Made by a program: the position numbers and the translations under genes. Shown one piece after another: positions 25,266 to 33,231 of a stretch of DNA of 64,000 nucleotides. The DNA comes from a bacterium. Lineage in GTDB: Bacteria; Actinomycetota; Thermoleophilia; Solirubrobacterales; Solirubrobacteraceae. The stretch is from positions 62,001 through 126,000 of the forward strand of contig JAJPKQ010000041.1 of NCBI GenBank assembly GCA_021323635.1, written 5' to 3'. Every line of letters starts with the position of its first letter. The first letter of the stretch is position 1. The notes below the pieces were generated by a model. It did not search any database. It was not told where the DNA came from and was given only the letters and a program-made list of their open reading frames with translations.

Positions 25266-26536
25266 CTGAACTCCTCTTCGATTACGGGGATGGCGCGCGG
25301 CGCCGAGCGCACGTGCTCGAGCTGCGAGACCGCAGCCAGAGCAGCCGCCAGGCGTGAGCGCGCGATCCTGTGTGTGACCATCACCAGGCGGGCGTTCCCG
25401 CCCAGCCCGCGCTGCAGCACGGACTTCAGCGAGACCCCGTGGGCGCCGAGCGCGCCCGCCACCGCCGCGAGCACGCCGGGACGGTCAGCGACCTCGACGT
25501 GCAGGTAGAAGGCGCTTGAGAAGTCCTCGATCAGCGGCAGCGAGAGCGGCTCCGGCGGCGGCGGCGAGGGCAGCGTCAGCACGCTGCAGAGGTCCCCCAG
25601 CACCGCGCTTGCGGTCTGGATGCCGCCCGCGCCCGGGCCCGACATCGTGATCTCGGTGATCGCCTCCGACTCGACCGTCAGCGCGTTGTATGGGCCCGAG
25701 ACGCTCGCCAGCGGATGGCCGCCGTAGAGGAAGGCGGGGTGCACCCGCACCGAGATCCCGCCATCTGCGCGCTCCGCCGTGCCGATCAGCTTCAGCGAGA
25801 GGTCGAGCTCGCTCGCGTAGAGGAGGTCGTCCGACTGCAGGTGCTCGATGCCCTCGTGCGGCACCGCCGAGACGCGCACAGGCACGCCAAACGCAAGGCG
25901 CGCAAGAATCGCCATCTTCGCCGCGGCGTCCTTGCCTGAGACGTCATCGCTTGGGTCCGCCTCGGCAAAGCCCTCCCGCTGGGCCTCCTCGAGCGCCTGC
26001 GCGTAGCTGCGGCCGGCGGCCATCGCGCTCAGGATGTAGTTTGTCGTTCCATTGACGATACCGTGTATCCGCTCCAGGCGATCGCAGGCGAGGGACTCCT
26101 GCAGCACCCGTATCACCGGGATCACGCCGGCGACGGCCGCCTCGAAGCGGATCTGCGCGCCGCTTGCGCGCGCCGCCGCGAAGAGCTCCTCACCGTGCTC
26201 TGCGAGCAGCTGCTTGTTGGCGCTGACGAGGCCCTTGCCGGCCGCAAGCGCGGAAAGCGCGTAGCTGCGCGCCGGCTCGAGCCCGCCGATCAGCTCCACG
26301 ATCACATCGGACTCGGCGAGGATCTGCTCGAACTCCCCCCTGCTGCGTGTCAGCACGCCGCTGATCGCAACCGGGGCGCCGCAGCGGCGCTCGATCTGCT
26401 CGGCGTGCTCGGCAACCAGCCGCGAGAAGGCGCTGCCGACGGTGCCTTGCCCGAGCAGCCCGACGCGATGAGCCCGGCTTGCGGACACCGCCGCAGCGGC
26501 ACTCGCGCCGCCTGCGAGAGGAGCCTCAGCGCACAT
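25262..26536 (-). CDS. hom: Homoserine dehydrogenase with C-terminal ACT domain
   Basis: The 424-residue protein has the NAD(P)-binding start VGLLGQGTVGSAFSRLVAEH, the catalytic region VNGTTNYILSAMAAGRSYAQ followed by EAQREGFAEADPSDDVSGKD, and a C-terminal ACT domain beginning YLHVEVADRPGVLAAVAGAL. It reduces aspartate semialdehyde to homoserine; the ACT domain suggests threonine feedback. The start shown lies within the 3' end of lysA (11-base overlap). The first 20 residues are low-complexity Ala/Ser, so a slightly later start is possible. Confidence 0.93.
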   Translation of the reverse strand: MCAEAPLAGGASAAAAVSASRAHRVGLLGQGTVGSAFSRLVAEHAEQIERRCGAPVAISGVLTRSRGEFEQILAESDVIVELIGGLEPARSYALSALAAGKGLVSANKQLLAEHGEELFAAARASGAQIRFEAAVAGVIPVIRVLQESLACDRLERIHGIVNGTTNYILSAMAAGRSYAQALEEAQREGFAEADPSDDVSGKDAAAKMAILARLAFGVPVRVSAVPHEGIEHLQSDDLLYASELDLSLKLIGTAERADGGISVRVHPAFLYGGHPLASVSGPYNALTVESEAITEITMSGPGAGGIQTASAVLGDLCSVLTLPSPPPPEPLSLPLIEDFSSAFYLHVEVADRPGVLAAVAGALGAHGVSLKSVLQRGLGGNARLVMVTHRIARSRLAAALAAVSQLEHVRSAPRAIPVIEEEFR

Positions 26537-27815
26537 CGCGTGCCAGCAGGTCCTGCTCGGTCTCCCGGCGGCAGACCACGCGCGCCGTTCCCTCCGCGCA
26601 GAAGATCACCGGCGGGCGCAGCGCTCCGTTGTAGTTGTTTGCCATCGCAAAGGTGTAGGCGCCCGTTGCCGGCGTGCAGAGGATGTCGCCGGCGCGCGGC
26701 TCGGCCAGGCGCGCGTGCGGCACGATGATGTCGCCGGACTCGCAGTGCTTGCCCGCGACCACGCACTCGCACTCACCCCCCGGCCGCTCCACGAGCGCCG
26801 CCTCGTAGCGGGCGCCATAGAGCATCGGGCGCAGGTTGTCCGACATGCCGCCGTCGACTGCGACGTAGAGGGAGACGTTGCGCTTCACCGACTCGACCGT
26901 GTAGATCGTCACGCAGCCGTTTGCGACCAGCGCCCGACCGGGCTCGAGCAGCAGCAGCTCGTGCTCGCCCAGCTGCTCCCGCGCGCTCGCGGCGAGCGTC
27001 GCGACGTGATCGGATATCGCAGGCGGCTGCTGATCGGCGCTGTAGGCGACGCCCAGCCCACCGCCCAGGTCCCAGACCGGCATCGGCGCAAAGGGGGCAA
27101 GCGCCTCGGCGATCGCGCCGAAGGGCTCAAGCGAGAGGATCTGAGAGCCGATGTGCGCGTGCAGCCCGCGCAGCTGCAGACCCGGCGTCGCGCGCACCGC
27201 CTCGATCGCGGCGGGCACATCCTCGAGCGCGAAGCCGAACTTGGAGTCGGCCTGCCCGGTGGAGATCTTCGCGTGCGTCTGCCCTGCCACATCCGGCGTG
27301 GCGCGGATGAGCACGCGCTGCTGCTCGCCGTCTGAGCGCCTGCCGACCAGCTCGCCCAAGCGGGCGATCTCATCGAAGTTGTCGATCACGATCAGCCCGA
27401 TCGCCGCCTCCAGCGCGCGCTCGAGCTCGGGGCGCGACTTGGCGTTGCCGTGGAGGATGACCCGCTGCGCCGGAAAGCCCGCCGCAAGCGCGAGCGCCAG
27501 TTCGCCGCCGGAGGCCACATCGCACCACAGCCCCTCAGCGGCAAAGAGCTCCAGGACGGCGGTGCATGGAAAGGCCTTTGCGGCAAAGGCGACGGCAACC
27601 TCGGGGAGGCCCACCCGCTGCGCCGCGTCGAGATAGGCGCGCGCGCGCGAGCGCAGATCCTGCTCGTCGACGACGTAGGCGGGGGTGCCAAGCTCGCGTG
27701 CCAGCTGCCCCAGATCGCAGCCGCCGACCTCGATCGCCCCGCGGGCGTTGATGCGCGCGGAGCGCGGGTAGGCGGCGGAGAGGGTCGCCTGTGCCTCCTT
27801 GGTCTCGGTTGCCAT
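26526..27815 (-). CDS. lysA: Diaminopimelate decarboxylase
   Basis: The 429-residue fold-type III PLP enzyme has the cofactor lysine in VAFAAKAFPC (Lys80), the HIGSQ motif (LHAHIGSQILSLEPFG), the glycine-rich phosphate loop GGGLGVAY and the GKHCESGDII motif with the catalytic cysteine. It makes lysine from meso-diaminopimelate. It heads the lysA-hom-thrC-thrB operon, a combination seen in other Actinobacteria. The region 27816-27927 between it and htpX holds both divergent promoters. Confidence 0.94.
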   Translation of the reverse strand: MATETKEAQATLSAAYPRSARINARGAIEVGGCDLGQLARELGTPAYVVDEQDLRSRARAYLDAAQRVGLPEVAVAFAAKAFPCTAVLELFAAEGLWCDVASGGELALALAAGFPAQRVILHGNAKSRPELERALEAAIGLIVIDNFDEIARLGELVGRRSDGEQQRVLIRATPDVAGQTHAKISTGQADSKFGFALEDVPAAIEAVRATPGLQLRGLHAHIGSQILSLEPFGAIAEALAPFAPMPVWDLGGGLGVAYSADQQPPAISDHVATLAASAREQLGEHELLLLEPGRALVANGCVTIYTVESVKRNVSLYVAVDGGMSDNLRPMLYGARYEAALVERPGGECECVVAGKHCESGDIIVPHARLAEPRAGDILCTPATGAYTFAMANNYNGALRPPVIFCAEGTARVVCRRETEQDLLARDVR

Positions 27816-27927
27816 CTATAGGGATTATGCGCGATCGCAGGCCCGCCGGCCGCTGCGGCCGCGCATGATCGCCTGCGGGGACCCGCTCCTGGGGGTACGC
27901 AGCAGGTTGCTGTGCCAGAATCCTGCT

Positions 27928-28854
27928 ATGGCAGCCGCCCGGAAGTTCAGACGCGAGAGCTTTGGCCGCGACCGCGGCCTGCAGGCACGGATGCTCTTCA
28001 CGATGTTCCTGCTTGGGCTGATCTACGTGATCTTGGTCGGCGCGCTCTTTGCGGCTGGCGCCAGCGGGCTCATCATCGGCCTGATCGCCGGCGCGCTGCT
28101 CCTGGTCCAGCTCTCGGCCTCAGACAAGATCGCGCTGGCGACGATCCACGCCCACGAGGTGAGCGCCGCGGAGGAGCCGCTCCTGCACGGGATCATCGAG
28201 CGCCTGTGCGTGCAGGCCAACCTGCCCAAGCCGCGCGTCGCGGTGATCGAGAGCCAGATGCCCAACGCCTGCGCGATGGGCAGGTCGCCGCGCTCGGCAA
28301 CGGTCTGCGCAACGCGCGGTATCCTCTCGACGCTCGAGCCCGGCGAGCTTGAAGCGGTGATCGGCCACGAGCTCACGCATGTGATCAACCGCGACGTGAT
28401 GGTGATGACGCTCGCCTCCTTCTTCGCAAGCCTGGCGGCGATGATCGCCCAGTTCACGCTCTTCTTCGGCGGGGGCTTCGGCGGCGGCTACGGGCGCAGC
28501 CGCGAAGAGGAGGAGGACGTCCTGATCATCCTGCTCGTCTCGGTGGTGGCCGATGTGGTCTCATTCATGCTCCTGCGGGCGCTCTCGCGCTACCGCGAGT
28601 ACGCCGCCGATCGCGGCTCGGCGCAGCTGACCGGGCGCCCGAGCGCGCTCGCCTCGGCGCTCTTGAAGATCTCCGGGACGATCGAACGGATCCCCTCTCG
28701 CGACCTGCGCGCCGCGGAAGGCATGAGCGCCTTCTTCATCATCCCCGCGCGGGCGAAGAACTCGCTGATGAACATCTTCGCCGACCATCCGCCGCTTGAG
28801 AAGCGCTTGGCGGCGCTGCAGAAGATCGAGGCGGAAATGCAGCGGGCCGCCTAG
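27928..28854 (+). CDS. htpX: HtpX-like membrane zinc metalloprotease
   Basis: The 308-residue M48 peptidase has two N-terminal membrane segments (about 22-65), the zinc site GHELTHVINRD (HExxH) and the third ligand region SRYREYAADRGSAQ, plus two further hydrophobic segments between them. HtpX degrades damaged membrane proteins under envelope stress. ATG 27928 gives MAAARKFRRESFGRDRGLQA, the usual HtpX start; the longer frame is rejected. PspAB follows 3 bases after the stop, so the pair forms an operon that belongs functionally with pspA-pspAA 2 kb away. Confidence 0.92.
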   Translation: MAAARKFRRESFGRDRGLQARMLFTMFLLGLIYVILVGALFAAGASGLIIGLIAGALLLVQLSASDKIALATIHAHEVSAAEEPLLHGIIERLCVQANLPKPRVAVIESQMPNACAMGRSPRSATVCATRGILSTLEPGELEAVIGHELTHVINRDVMVMTLASFFASLAAMIAQFTLFFGGGFGGGYGRSREEEEDVLIILLVSVVADVVSFMLLRALSRYREYAADRGSAQLTGRPSALASALLKISGTIERIPSRDLRAAEGMSAFFIIPARAKNSLMNIFADHPPLEKRLAALQKIEAEMQRAA

Positions 28855-28857
28855 GCG

Positions 28858-29454
28858 ATGGGCCTGCTGTCGATCCTCACCGGCCGCTCGCGCATGGCCA
28901 CACCGGCGCCCGAGCGCCTGTTTGCGATCACCACCGCCTACATCACCCTTGAAGCCTCCTACAGCATCACGCCGACGGGCTCTGCTGCGATCGTCTTCCA
29001 GCCGCTCGCAACCGCGGAGTTCGAGTCCACGATGCGCGAAATGGAAGAGGTCGTGCGGGCAACCGGACAGGAGAGCGGCACGCAGGTGCGCTCGCAGAAC
29101 GACACCTACGGCTACCGCTGGATGATCGTGGAGAACGCCCCCGGCAAGGTCTCGGTGGAAGACCTCGCGGTTGCGATCAACGCGGTCTCCTCCTCGATCG
29201 AGGCCTCCGGCCACAGCGAGCGGCTGCTCTGCGCGGTATTCGCCTTCAGTGAGGCCCGGCAGGGCGAAGGCGCCCGCCCGCTCTACCTGATCTACAACTA
29301 CAAGCGCGGCTTCTGGTACCCGTTCGTGCCGGCGCCCGGCAGCGAGCAGCGCGACACCGAGCGTGAGCTGCAGCTCAAAGCGCAGATCGGCAGCGAGCTG
29401 CCGCTCGAGCCCGAGCTCGAGCGCTGGTTCCCGCTCTGGGGCATACCGATCTGA
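28858..29454 (+). CDS. pspAB: PspA-associated protein PspAB
   Basis: The 198-residue protein reads MGLLSILTGRSRMATPAPER, then LFAITTAYITLEASYSITPT. The PspAB family opens in the same way and is often encoded beside htpX in Actinobacteria. Later parts are SQNDTYGYRWMIVENAP and LYLIYNYKRGFWYPFVP. It is soluble with no membrane segment. Its role is linked to the phage shock protein membrane-stress response, but the mechanism is not established. The 3-base gap after htpX implies co-translation. Confidence 0.82.
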   Translation: MGLLSILTGRSRMATPAPERLFAITTAYITLEASYSITPTGSAAIVFQPLATAEFESTMREMEEVVRATGQESGTQVRSQNDTYGYRWMIVENAPGKVSVEDLAVAINAVSSSIEASGHSERLLCAVFAFSEARQGEGARPLYLIYNYKRGFWYPFVPAPGSEQRDTERELQLKAQIGSELPLEPELERWFPLWGIPI

Positions 29455-29506
29455 GCGCCTCCCGGCGCCCGCCGGACCGTCTCGCTCGCAGGCAGCAGGG
29501 TCACGC

Positions 29507-30457
29507 TCAGAGCGCGACCGCCAGGAAGCCGGCGTAGAGCACAAGCACCAGCAGGCCGCCGCCCCGGCGCAGGCCACATCGGCGCATCAGCAGCAGCGCA
29601 CAGATGCCGCTCTCGGCCGCGAGATACCACAGCGCCGCCTGCGTGCGCTCGGCAAGCCCACTTAACGAGACGACGAGCGCCGGCATGGTCACACCGATCA
29701 AAAGGTTGATCGCGTTGGAATGGAACGTCTCGCCGACGAGCGCCTGCCCGCGGCCGGCCAGCCCCAGCCGAAGCCCGGTCAGCGCGTTGGGCAGGCTTGC
29801 AAGCGGCGCCAGCAGGCAGGTCGCGATCACGGCGCCCGAGATCTGCAGGCGCGCGCCGAGCGCAAGCGCGCCTTCCACCATGCCGGTGGCGCCCGCGATG
29901 ATCCCCGCAAGCGTCGCGCAGATCGCGATCAGCTCCCCGCGCAGCGCCCCGCCCTGCCGCCACGCGCGCCGCCTGAGCCGATCGCGCTCATGCTCGCTGG
30001 CATCCGGCGTCCCGCGCCTGACGGCCACGCTCAGATAGGCAAGCAGGGCGGCCGCAGCAAGCGCTGCGGCGACGCCGGCGCTGAGCAGCCCTGAGATCAA
30101 GAGCGCCGCAAGCAGCGCCGAGAGCAGCGCCGGCAAAGCCTCGATCAGGACGACCGCACGCGCCGCCACGAGCGCGCCGGCAAGCAGCGCCGAGAGCCCG
30201 AGCATGGTTGCCAGGTTCAGCGCGCTTGCGCCCGCCAGCACGCCGACGGAGACCCCCGCCCTACCGCCGATCAGCGCAACCAGCGCAGAGACGATCTCCG
30301 GAGCGTCCGCCGCCAGCGCCGAGAGCGCCCCGATCCCTCGCTCAGAGAGCCCGACACGCTCACCGAGTCGATCGAGGCTGCGCGCAAAGGCGCGCGCCGC
30401 ATAGAGGGTCAGCGCGAGCGAGGCGAGAAAGAGCGGGGGTGCGGCGACAAGTGGCAT
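29507..30457 (-). CDS. Sodium/calcium exchanger (CaCA) family membrane protein
   Basis: The 316-residue protein has about ten hydrophobic helices with two inverted alpha repeats. The first is GLSERGIGALSALAADAPEI followed by SALNLATMLG; the second is IATCLLAPLASLPNALTGLR with SNAINLLIG. Acidic and asparagine residues of the repeats (APE, PNALT) match CaCA/YrbG proteins that exchange Ca2+ or other cations against Na+ or H+. A central hydrophilic loop (RRGTPDASEHERDR) divides the halves. ATG 30457 gives a start in the first helix; the 49-residue upstream extension has shadow composition. It separates the two Psp operons. Confidence 0.82.
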   Translation of the reverse strand: MPLVAAPPLFLASLALTLYAARAFARSLDRLGERVGLSERGIGALSALAADAPEIVSALVALIGGRAGVSVGVLAGASALNLATMLGLSALLAGALVAARAVVLIEALPALLSALLAALLISGLLSAGVAAALAAAALLAYLSVAVRRGTPDASEHERDRLRRRAWRQGGALRGELIAICATLAGIIAGATGMVEGALALGARLQISGAVIATCLLAPLASLPNALTGLRLGLAGRGQALVGETFHSNAINLLIGVTMPALVVSLSGLAERTQAALWYLAAESGICALLLMRRCGLRRGGGLLVLVLYAGFLAVAL

Positions 30458-30611
30458 CGGTCGACCTTCGTGAGGCACGCAGAGGCGCCCCTGCCGACCA
30501 GCCTTCCCGGCACACCTGCCGCTGAGGATAGTCGGCGCGGGAGGCCCCACAGGGGAGCGCGCCCGCTGCTCGAACGCGATCCGGCCCGCTGAGCGTGCTC
30601 TCACCCGCGCG

Positions 30612-30911
30612 GTGAGCGCGCTTGTGCGCGACCAGCTGGAGCGCTACGCAAGCAACACCGGCGCAAAGCTCGCCCGTCCGCGGCTGCTTCAGCCCTCCGA
30701 TCGGCCTGCAGCGGGCAGCGGCGCCAATGGCCTAGCTCTGCTGGATTACGAGGCGCAGCCCGGGGTGCCCGCCGCCCAAGCCGCCCAAGTCCTGCGAGCG
30801 CTTGCGGACCTCGCAGTCCTCAGAGCGGACGCCGGGCCGGTGCTCGCGGCGATCACGATCGCCCGCGCACCGTTGGGCGCAGTGCGCGTCGAGAGCCCCT
30901 TTGCGGACTGA
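30612..30911 (+). CDS. Small hypothetical protein
   Basis: A 99-codon frame from GTG 30612 encodes MSALVRDQLERYASNTGAKL, a hydrophilic linker and a short helical end VLAAITIARAPLGAV. It has no known motif, no signal sequence and no good SD. It lies between the divergent cation exchanger and the convergent pspAA gene, where a small gene would fit. It may be a spurious frame in high-GC DNA. Confidence 0.3.
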   Translation: MSALVRDQLERYASNTGAKLARPRLLQPSDRPAAGSGANGLALLDYEAQPGVPAAQAAQVLRALADLAVLRADAGPVLAAITIARAPLGAVRVESPFAD

Positions 30912-30935
30912 GCGAGCCGCATAACGAAGCGATCG

Positions 30936-31214
30936 CTAATCGGGCAGCCAGCCCTCGCCGGAGAAGTTCTCGCGGGCCTCCTGCAGGGTCGTGTCGGCCG
31001 GCGGCAGGATCAGGTCGGAGCTCGCAAGCTCCTCCTCGCCAAGCTGGGATCCGTGCGTGCGGACGAAGTCGAGCAGCTCCTTGAAGGTCCGCTCGAAGGT
31101 CTCCTCGTCACCGCGCTCGACCGCCGCCAGCACCGCCTCGTCGAGCTCCTGCAGGCGCACCTGCGCATCGCCCTCCAGCTTGAACTGGTCCTCGCCTGCG
31201 ATGCGGACGATCAC
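30936..31214 (-). CDS. pspAA: PspA-associated protein PspAA
   Basis: The 92-residue protein reads MIVRIAGEDQFKLEGDAQVR, then LQELDEAVLAAVERGDEETF, ending in LILPPADTTLQEARENFSGE. This is the PspAA family pattern, encoded directly after pspA in many Actinobacteria. Its ATG overlaps the pspA TGA (ATGA at 31211-31214). It is believed to work with PspA in membrane-stress sensing; the molecular role is open. Confidence 0.88.
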   Translation of the reverse strand: MIVRIAGEDQFKLEGDAQVRLQELDEAVLAAVERGDEETFERTFKELLDFVRTHGSQLGEEELASSDLILPPADTTLQEARENFSGEGWLPD

Positions 31215-32044
31215 TGGCCCTGCTCCGCCTGGCTGCCCTGCGCCTGGGGGGCCTCGCCCGCGGGCGCGCCGCCGCCCCCCTGCGGGGCGCTGCTCTCCTG
31301 CGGGGCGCCCGCAGCCAGCTCGCCCGCCGCCGATCCGACGCCCAGTTCGCTCTTTAGCTTTGCCATGTCATCGTCGACGCTCGACTGGTTTGAGAGCTGC
31401 TTGAGCTGGCGGTCCAAGTCATCTTCCGCCGGGCCGATCGCGGTGATGTCTTCAAAGGCTCCCGCAGCTTCAAGCTCCGAGACGGCGCTTGCGCGCGCCT
31501 TCATGTTTTCGGTCTTGTCGATCGCCCGCTGCATGGCAAGGCCGACATCCGCCATCTGCTCGCCCACGCCGCTTGCCGCTTCAGAGATCTTCACCTGCGC
31601 CTCCGCCGCGGAGTACTGCGCCTTGATGACCTCCTTCTTGGTGCGGAAGGCTTCGATCTTCGCGCGCAGCTTCTGCTCGGATTCGGTCAGCTGCTGCTGC
31701 TGCGTTTCCAGTTCCTGGACCTGCGTGTCGAGCGTCTGCAGCTCCGTCTGAGCGACGTTCTTGCGTTCCAGCGCCGTCCGCGCGAGGTCTTCGCGCCCCT
31801 GCGACATCGCCTGGCGCGCCTGCGTGTCGAGCTTGACGACCTGCTGCTGAAGCGTGCCCTCCTGCAGCTGCAGGCGCTTCTTGGCGGTCACGACATCCGC
31901 GATCCCCTTCTTGACGTTCTGAAGCTGTTCAACCTGCTTCTGATAGCTGTAGTCGAGGGTCTCCGAGGGGTCTTCGGCCCGTTCGATCAGCTTCGAGACC
32001 TTTGCCTTCACGGCGGTCGATATGCGCCCGGTCAACCCGGCCAT
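31211..32044 (-). CDS. pspA: PspA/IM30-family membrane stress protein
   Basis: The 277-residue protein is almost entirely helical: MAGLTGRISTAVKAKVSKLI, EDPSETLDYSYQKQVEQLQN and long Gln/Glu/Lys-rich coiled coils to about residue 215. PspA-family proteins (ESCRT-III-like) coat damaged inner membranes and maintain the proton gradient. The tail (about 235-277) is an unusual Gly/Ala/Gln/Pro-rich extension ending in GSQAEQGQ, longer than typical PspA and probably disordered. Lipid contact would be through the N-terminal amphipathic helix. Together with pspAA it forms a two-gene operon. Confidence 0.92.
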   Translation of the reverse strand: MAGLTGRISTAVKAKVSKLIERAEDPSETLDYSYQKQVEQLQNVKKGIADVVTAKKRLQLQEGTLQQQVVKLDTQARQAMSQGREDLARTALERKNVAQTELQTLDTQVQELETQQQQLTESEQKLRAKIEAFRTKKEVIKAQYSAAEAQVKISEAASGVGEQMADVGLAMQRAIDKTENMKARASAVSELEAAGAFEDITAIGPAEDDLDRQLKQLSNQSSVDDDMAKLKSELGVGSAAGELAAGAPQESSAPQGGGGAPAGEAPQAQGSQAEQGQ

Positions 32045-32169
32045 CTGCTTGGCACCTCCTGTGAGCGTCTTGATTGGCGGAAGTCAAGCCTAGCGGCTTG
32101 CGCGCTGCGCAGGCGCCGGGTTGGCGCTCCCGCGCAGGCGCATCGGCGCGCGTTCGCCGTGCCTGCCGC

Positions 32170-32997
32170 TCAGAGGCCGCGCGGATGGCGGATCACGAAG
32201 CCGGCGTTGGTTTCGCGCAGCGGACGCCACTCCGGGCCGGGGAGGTTGGAGGGGTCTTCAGCCGGGCTCGTGTCCAGGCGCAGCCCGGCGATGTCCATGT
32301 AGGCGTGGCCCGCGTTGGCGAAGATCGTAACCCACGTCCCGACACCCCTGCCGCCGTAGAGCTCCAGTTCGCTTGAGTCCTCAGGTGCGTGCAGCATCGC
32401 CCCGCCGTGAAGGGCGTAGGAGACGGTCCCGGAGCAGTCATAGCCCGGCGAGCGGAAGGAGCCGTGGCCGCCGCCGTAGATGTAGGGGAGCCCGACGATT
32501 TCGTTTGCCGCCCAGATCATCTTCTTGACCGCTTCAGGTGCTTCCATCGGCGCTGCGGCAAGGTGCCCGACCATCACCGCGAGCTTCCCGGGCACCAGCA
32601 GCCTGGGCCTTGCTTCCGGCCCGCCTTCGTGGAGGCCCACGACGCCGCTCGCTCCGTCCAGCGGGGCGCTGCCGCCGCTGCTGTCGGCAACCTCGCTCGC
32701 GAGCGCCGGGGGCAGATAGGGGACGACGGTCCCTTCAGCACTCAGCTCATAGATGGGCCCGCGGTAGGGGGCGCGCGGGCGACGCGCGATGATCGGGGCG
32801 TGCGGATGAGGCTCGCCCGCAGGCGCCGAGGCACCACCGCTCAGCAGCAGCGCATCGCGCCGACCGTGGAAGCGACCTGAGCCGAGCGCCGGCGCGGCCG
32901 CCGTCAATGTCATCGCAGCTGCCGCTGCAAGCGCGGCAAGCGCTCTGGCGCCGACGTTGCGCGCCACCCCGGCCAAGCCGCTATCTGCTCCTGCCAC
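32170..32997 (-). CDS. Secreted NlpC/P60-like peptidoglycan hydrolase
   Basis: The 275-residue protein has a signal peptide (ALAALAAAAAMTLTAAAPAL), a Pro/Ala-rich spacer and a C-terminal NlpC/P60-type domain. The catalytic cysteine is in GYDCSGTVSYALHGG, preceded by GLPYIYGGGHG. The histidine is probably AGHAYMDIAG. It should cut peptide bonds in cell-wall stem peptides. The GTG at 32997 has GAGAGAGG ending 6 bases upstream; this SD is also the 3' strand of the c-di-AMP riboswitch, so translation or transcription is set by that ligand. Such hydrolase genes are classic ydaO-type targets in Actinobacteria. Confidence 0.85.
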   Translation of the reverse strand: MAGADSGLAGVARNVGARALAALAAAAAMTLTAAAPALGSGRFHGRRDALLLSGGASAPAGEPHPHAPIIARRPRAPYRGPIYELSAEGTVVPYLPPALASEVADSSGGSAPLDGASGVVGLHEGGPEARPRLLVPGKLAVMVGHLAAAPMEAPEAVKKMIWAANEIVGLPYIYGGGHGSFRSPGYDCSGTVSYALHGGAMLHAPEDSSELELYGGRGVGTWVTIFANAGHAYMDIAGLRLDTSPAEDPSNLPGPEWRPLRETNAGFVIRHPRGL

Positions 32998-33003
32998 GTG
33001 CAA

Positions 33004-33148
33004 CCTCTCTCGTTGGCCTGCGGGGTTAGCTGACGGGCTGGCGCTGAGGGAGCCTGCGCCTCTCGCGGTTTGACCGCGGGATTAGCCCCAACTTCTGCGG
33101 TCCCCCGCTCCCCGGCATCGGGCCGGGGACTCGGCATTTGCGCGAGAA
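33004..33148 (-). promoter_or_regulatory. ydaO/yuaA-type c-di-AMP riboswitch
   Basis: Read on the minus strand the leader shows the conserved elements in order: GCCGAGTCCCCGG, a CCGGGG-type hairpin, TTGGGGCTAATCC, an arm around GCGGTCAAACCGC, then CCCGTCAGCTAACCCCGCAG, GCC and GAGAGAGG just before the GTG. The CGTCAGCTAACC block and the terminal GAGAGG are diagnostic of c-di-AMP riboswitches before rpf and NlpC/P60 genes in Actinobacteria. Boundaries are approximate. c-di-AMP normally turns such genes off. Confidence 0.9.
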
Positions 33149-33231
33149 CCCTAGCAGGGCTCTCCGACAGACGCCTGCCGCGCAAGAGCGCTGCCGATGA
33201 GCCGCCCGCAATATGCATAACCTTTGCCGCG

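Noticed and set aside
30918..30940. AGCGATCGCT palindrome near the pspAA end as a third beta-oxidation operator
   Set aside because: The arms differ (AAGC/GCTA rather than ATAGC/GCTAT) and it lies downstream of a gene, not upstream.
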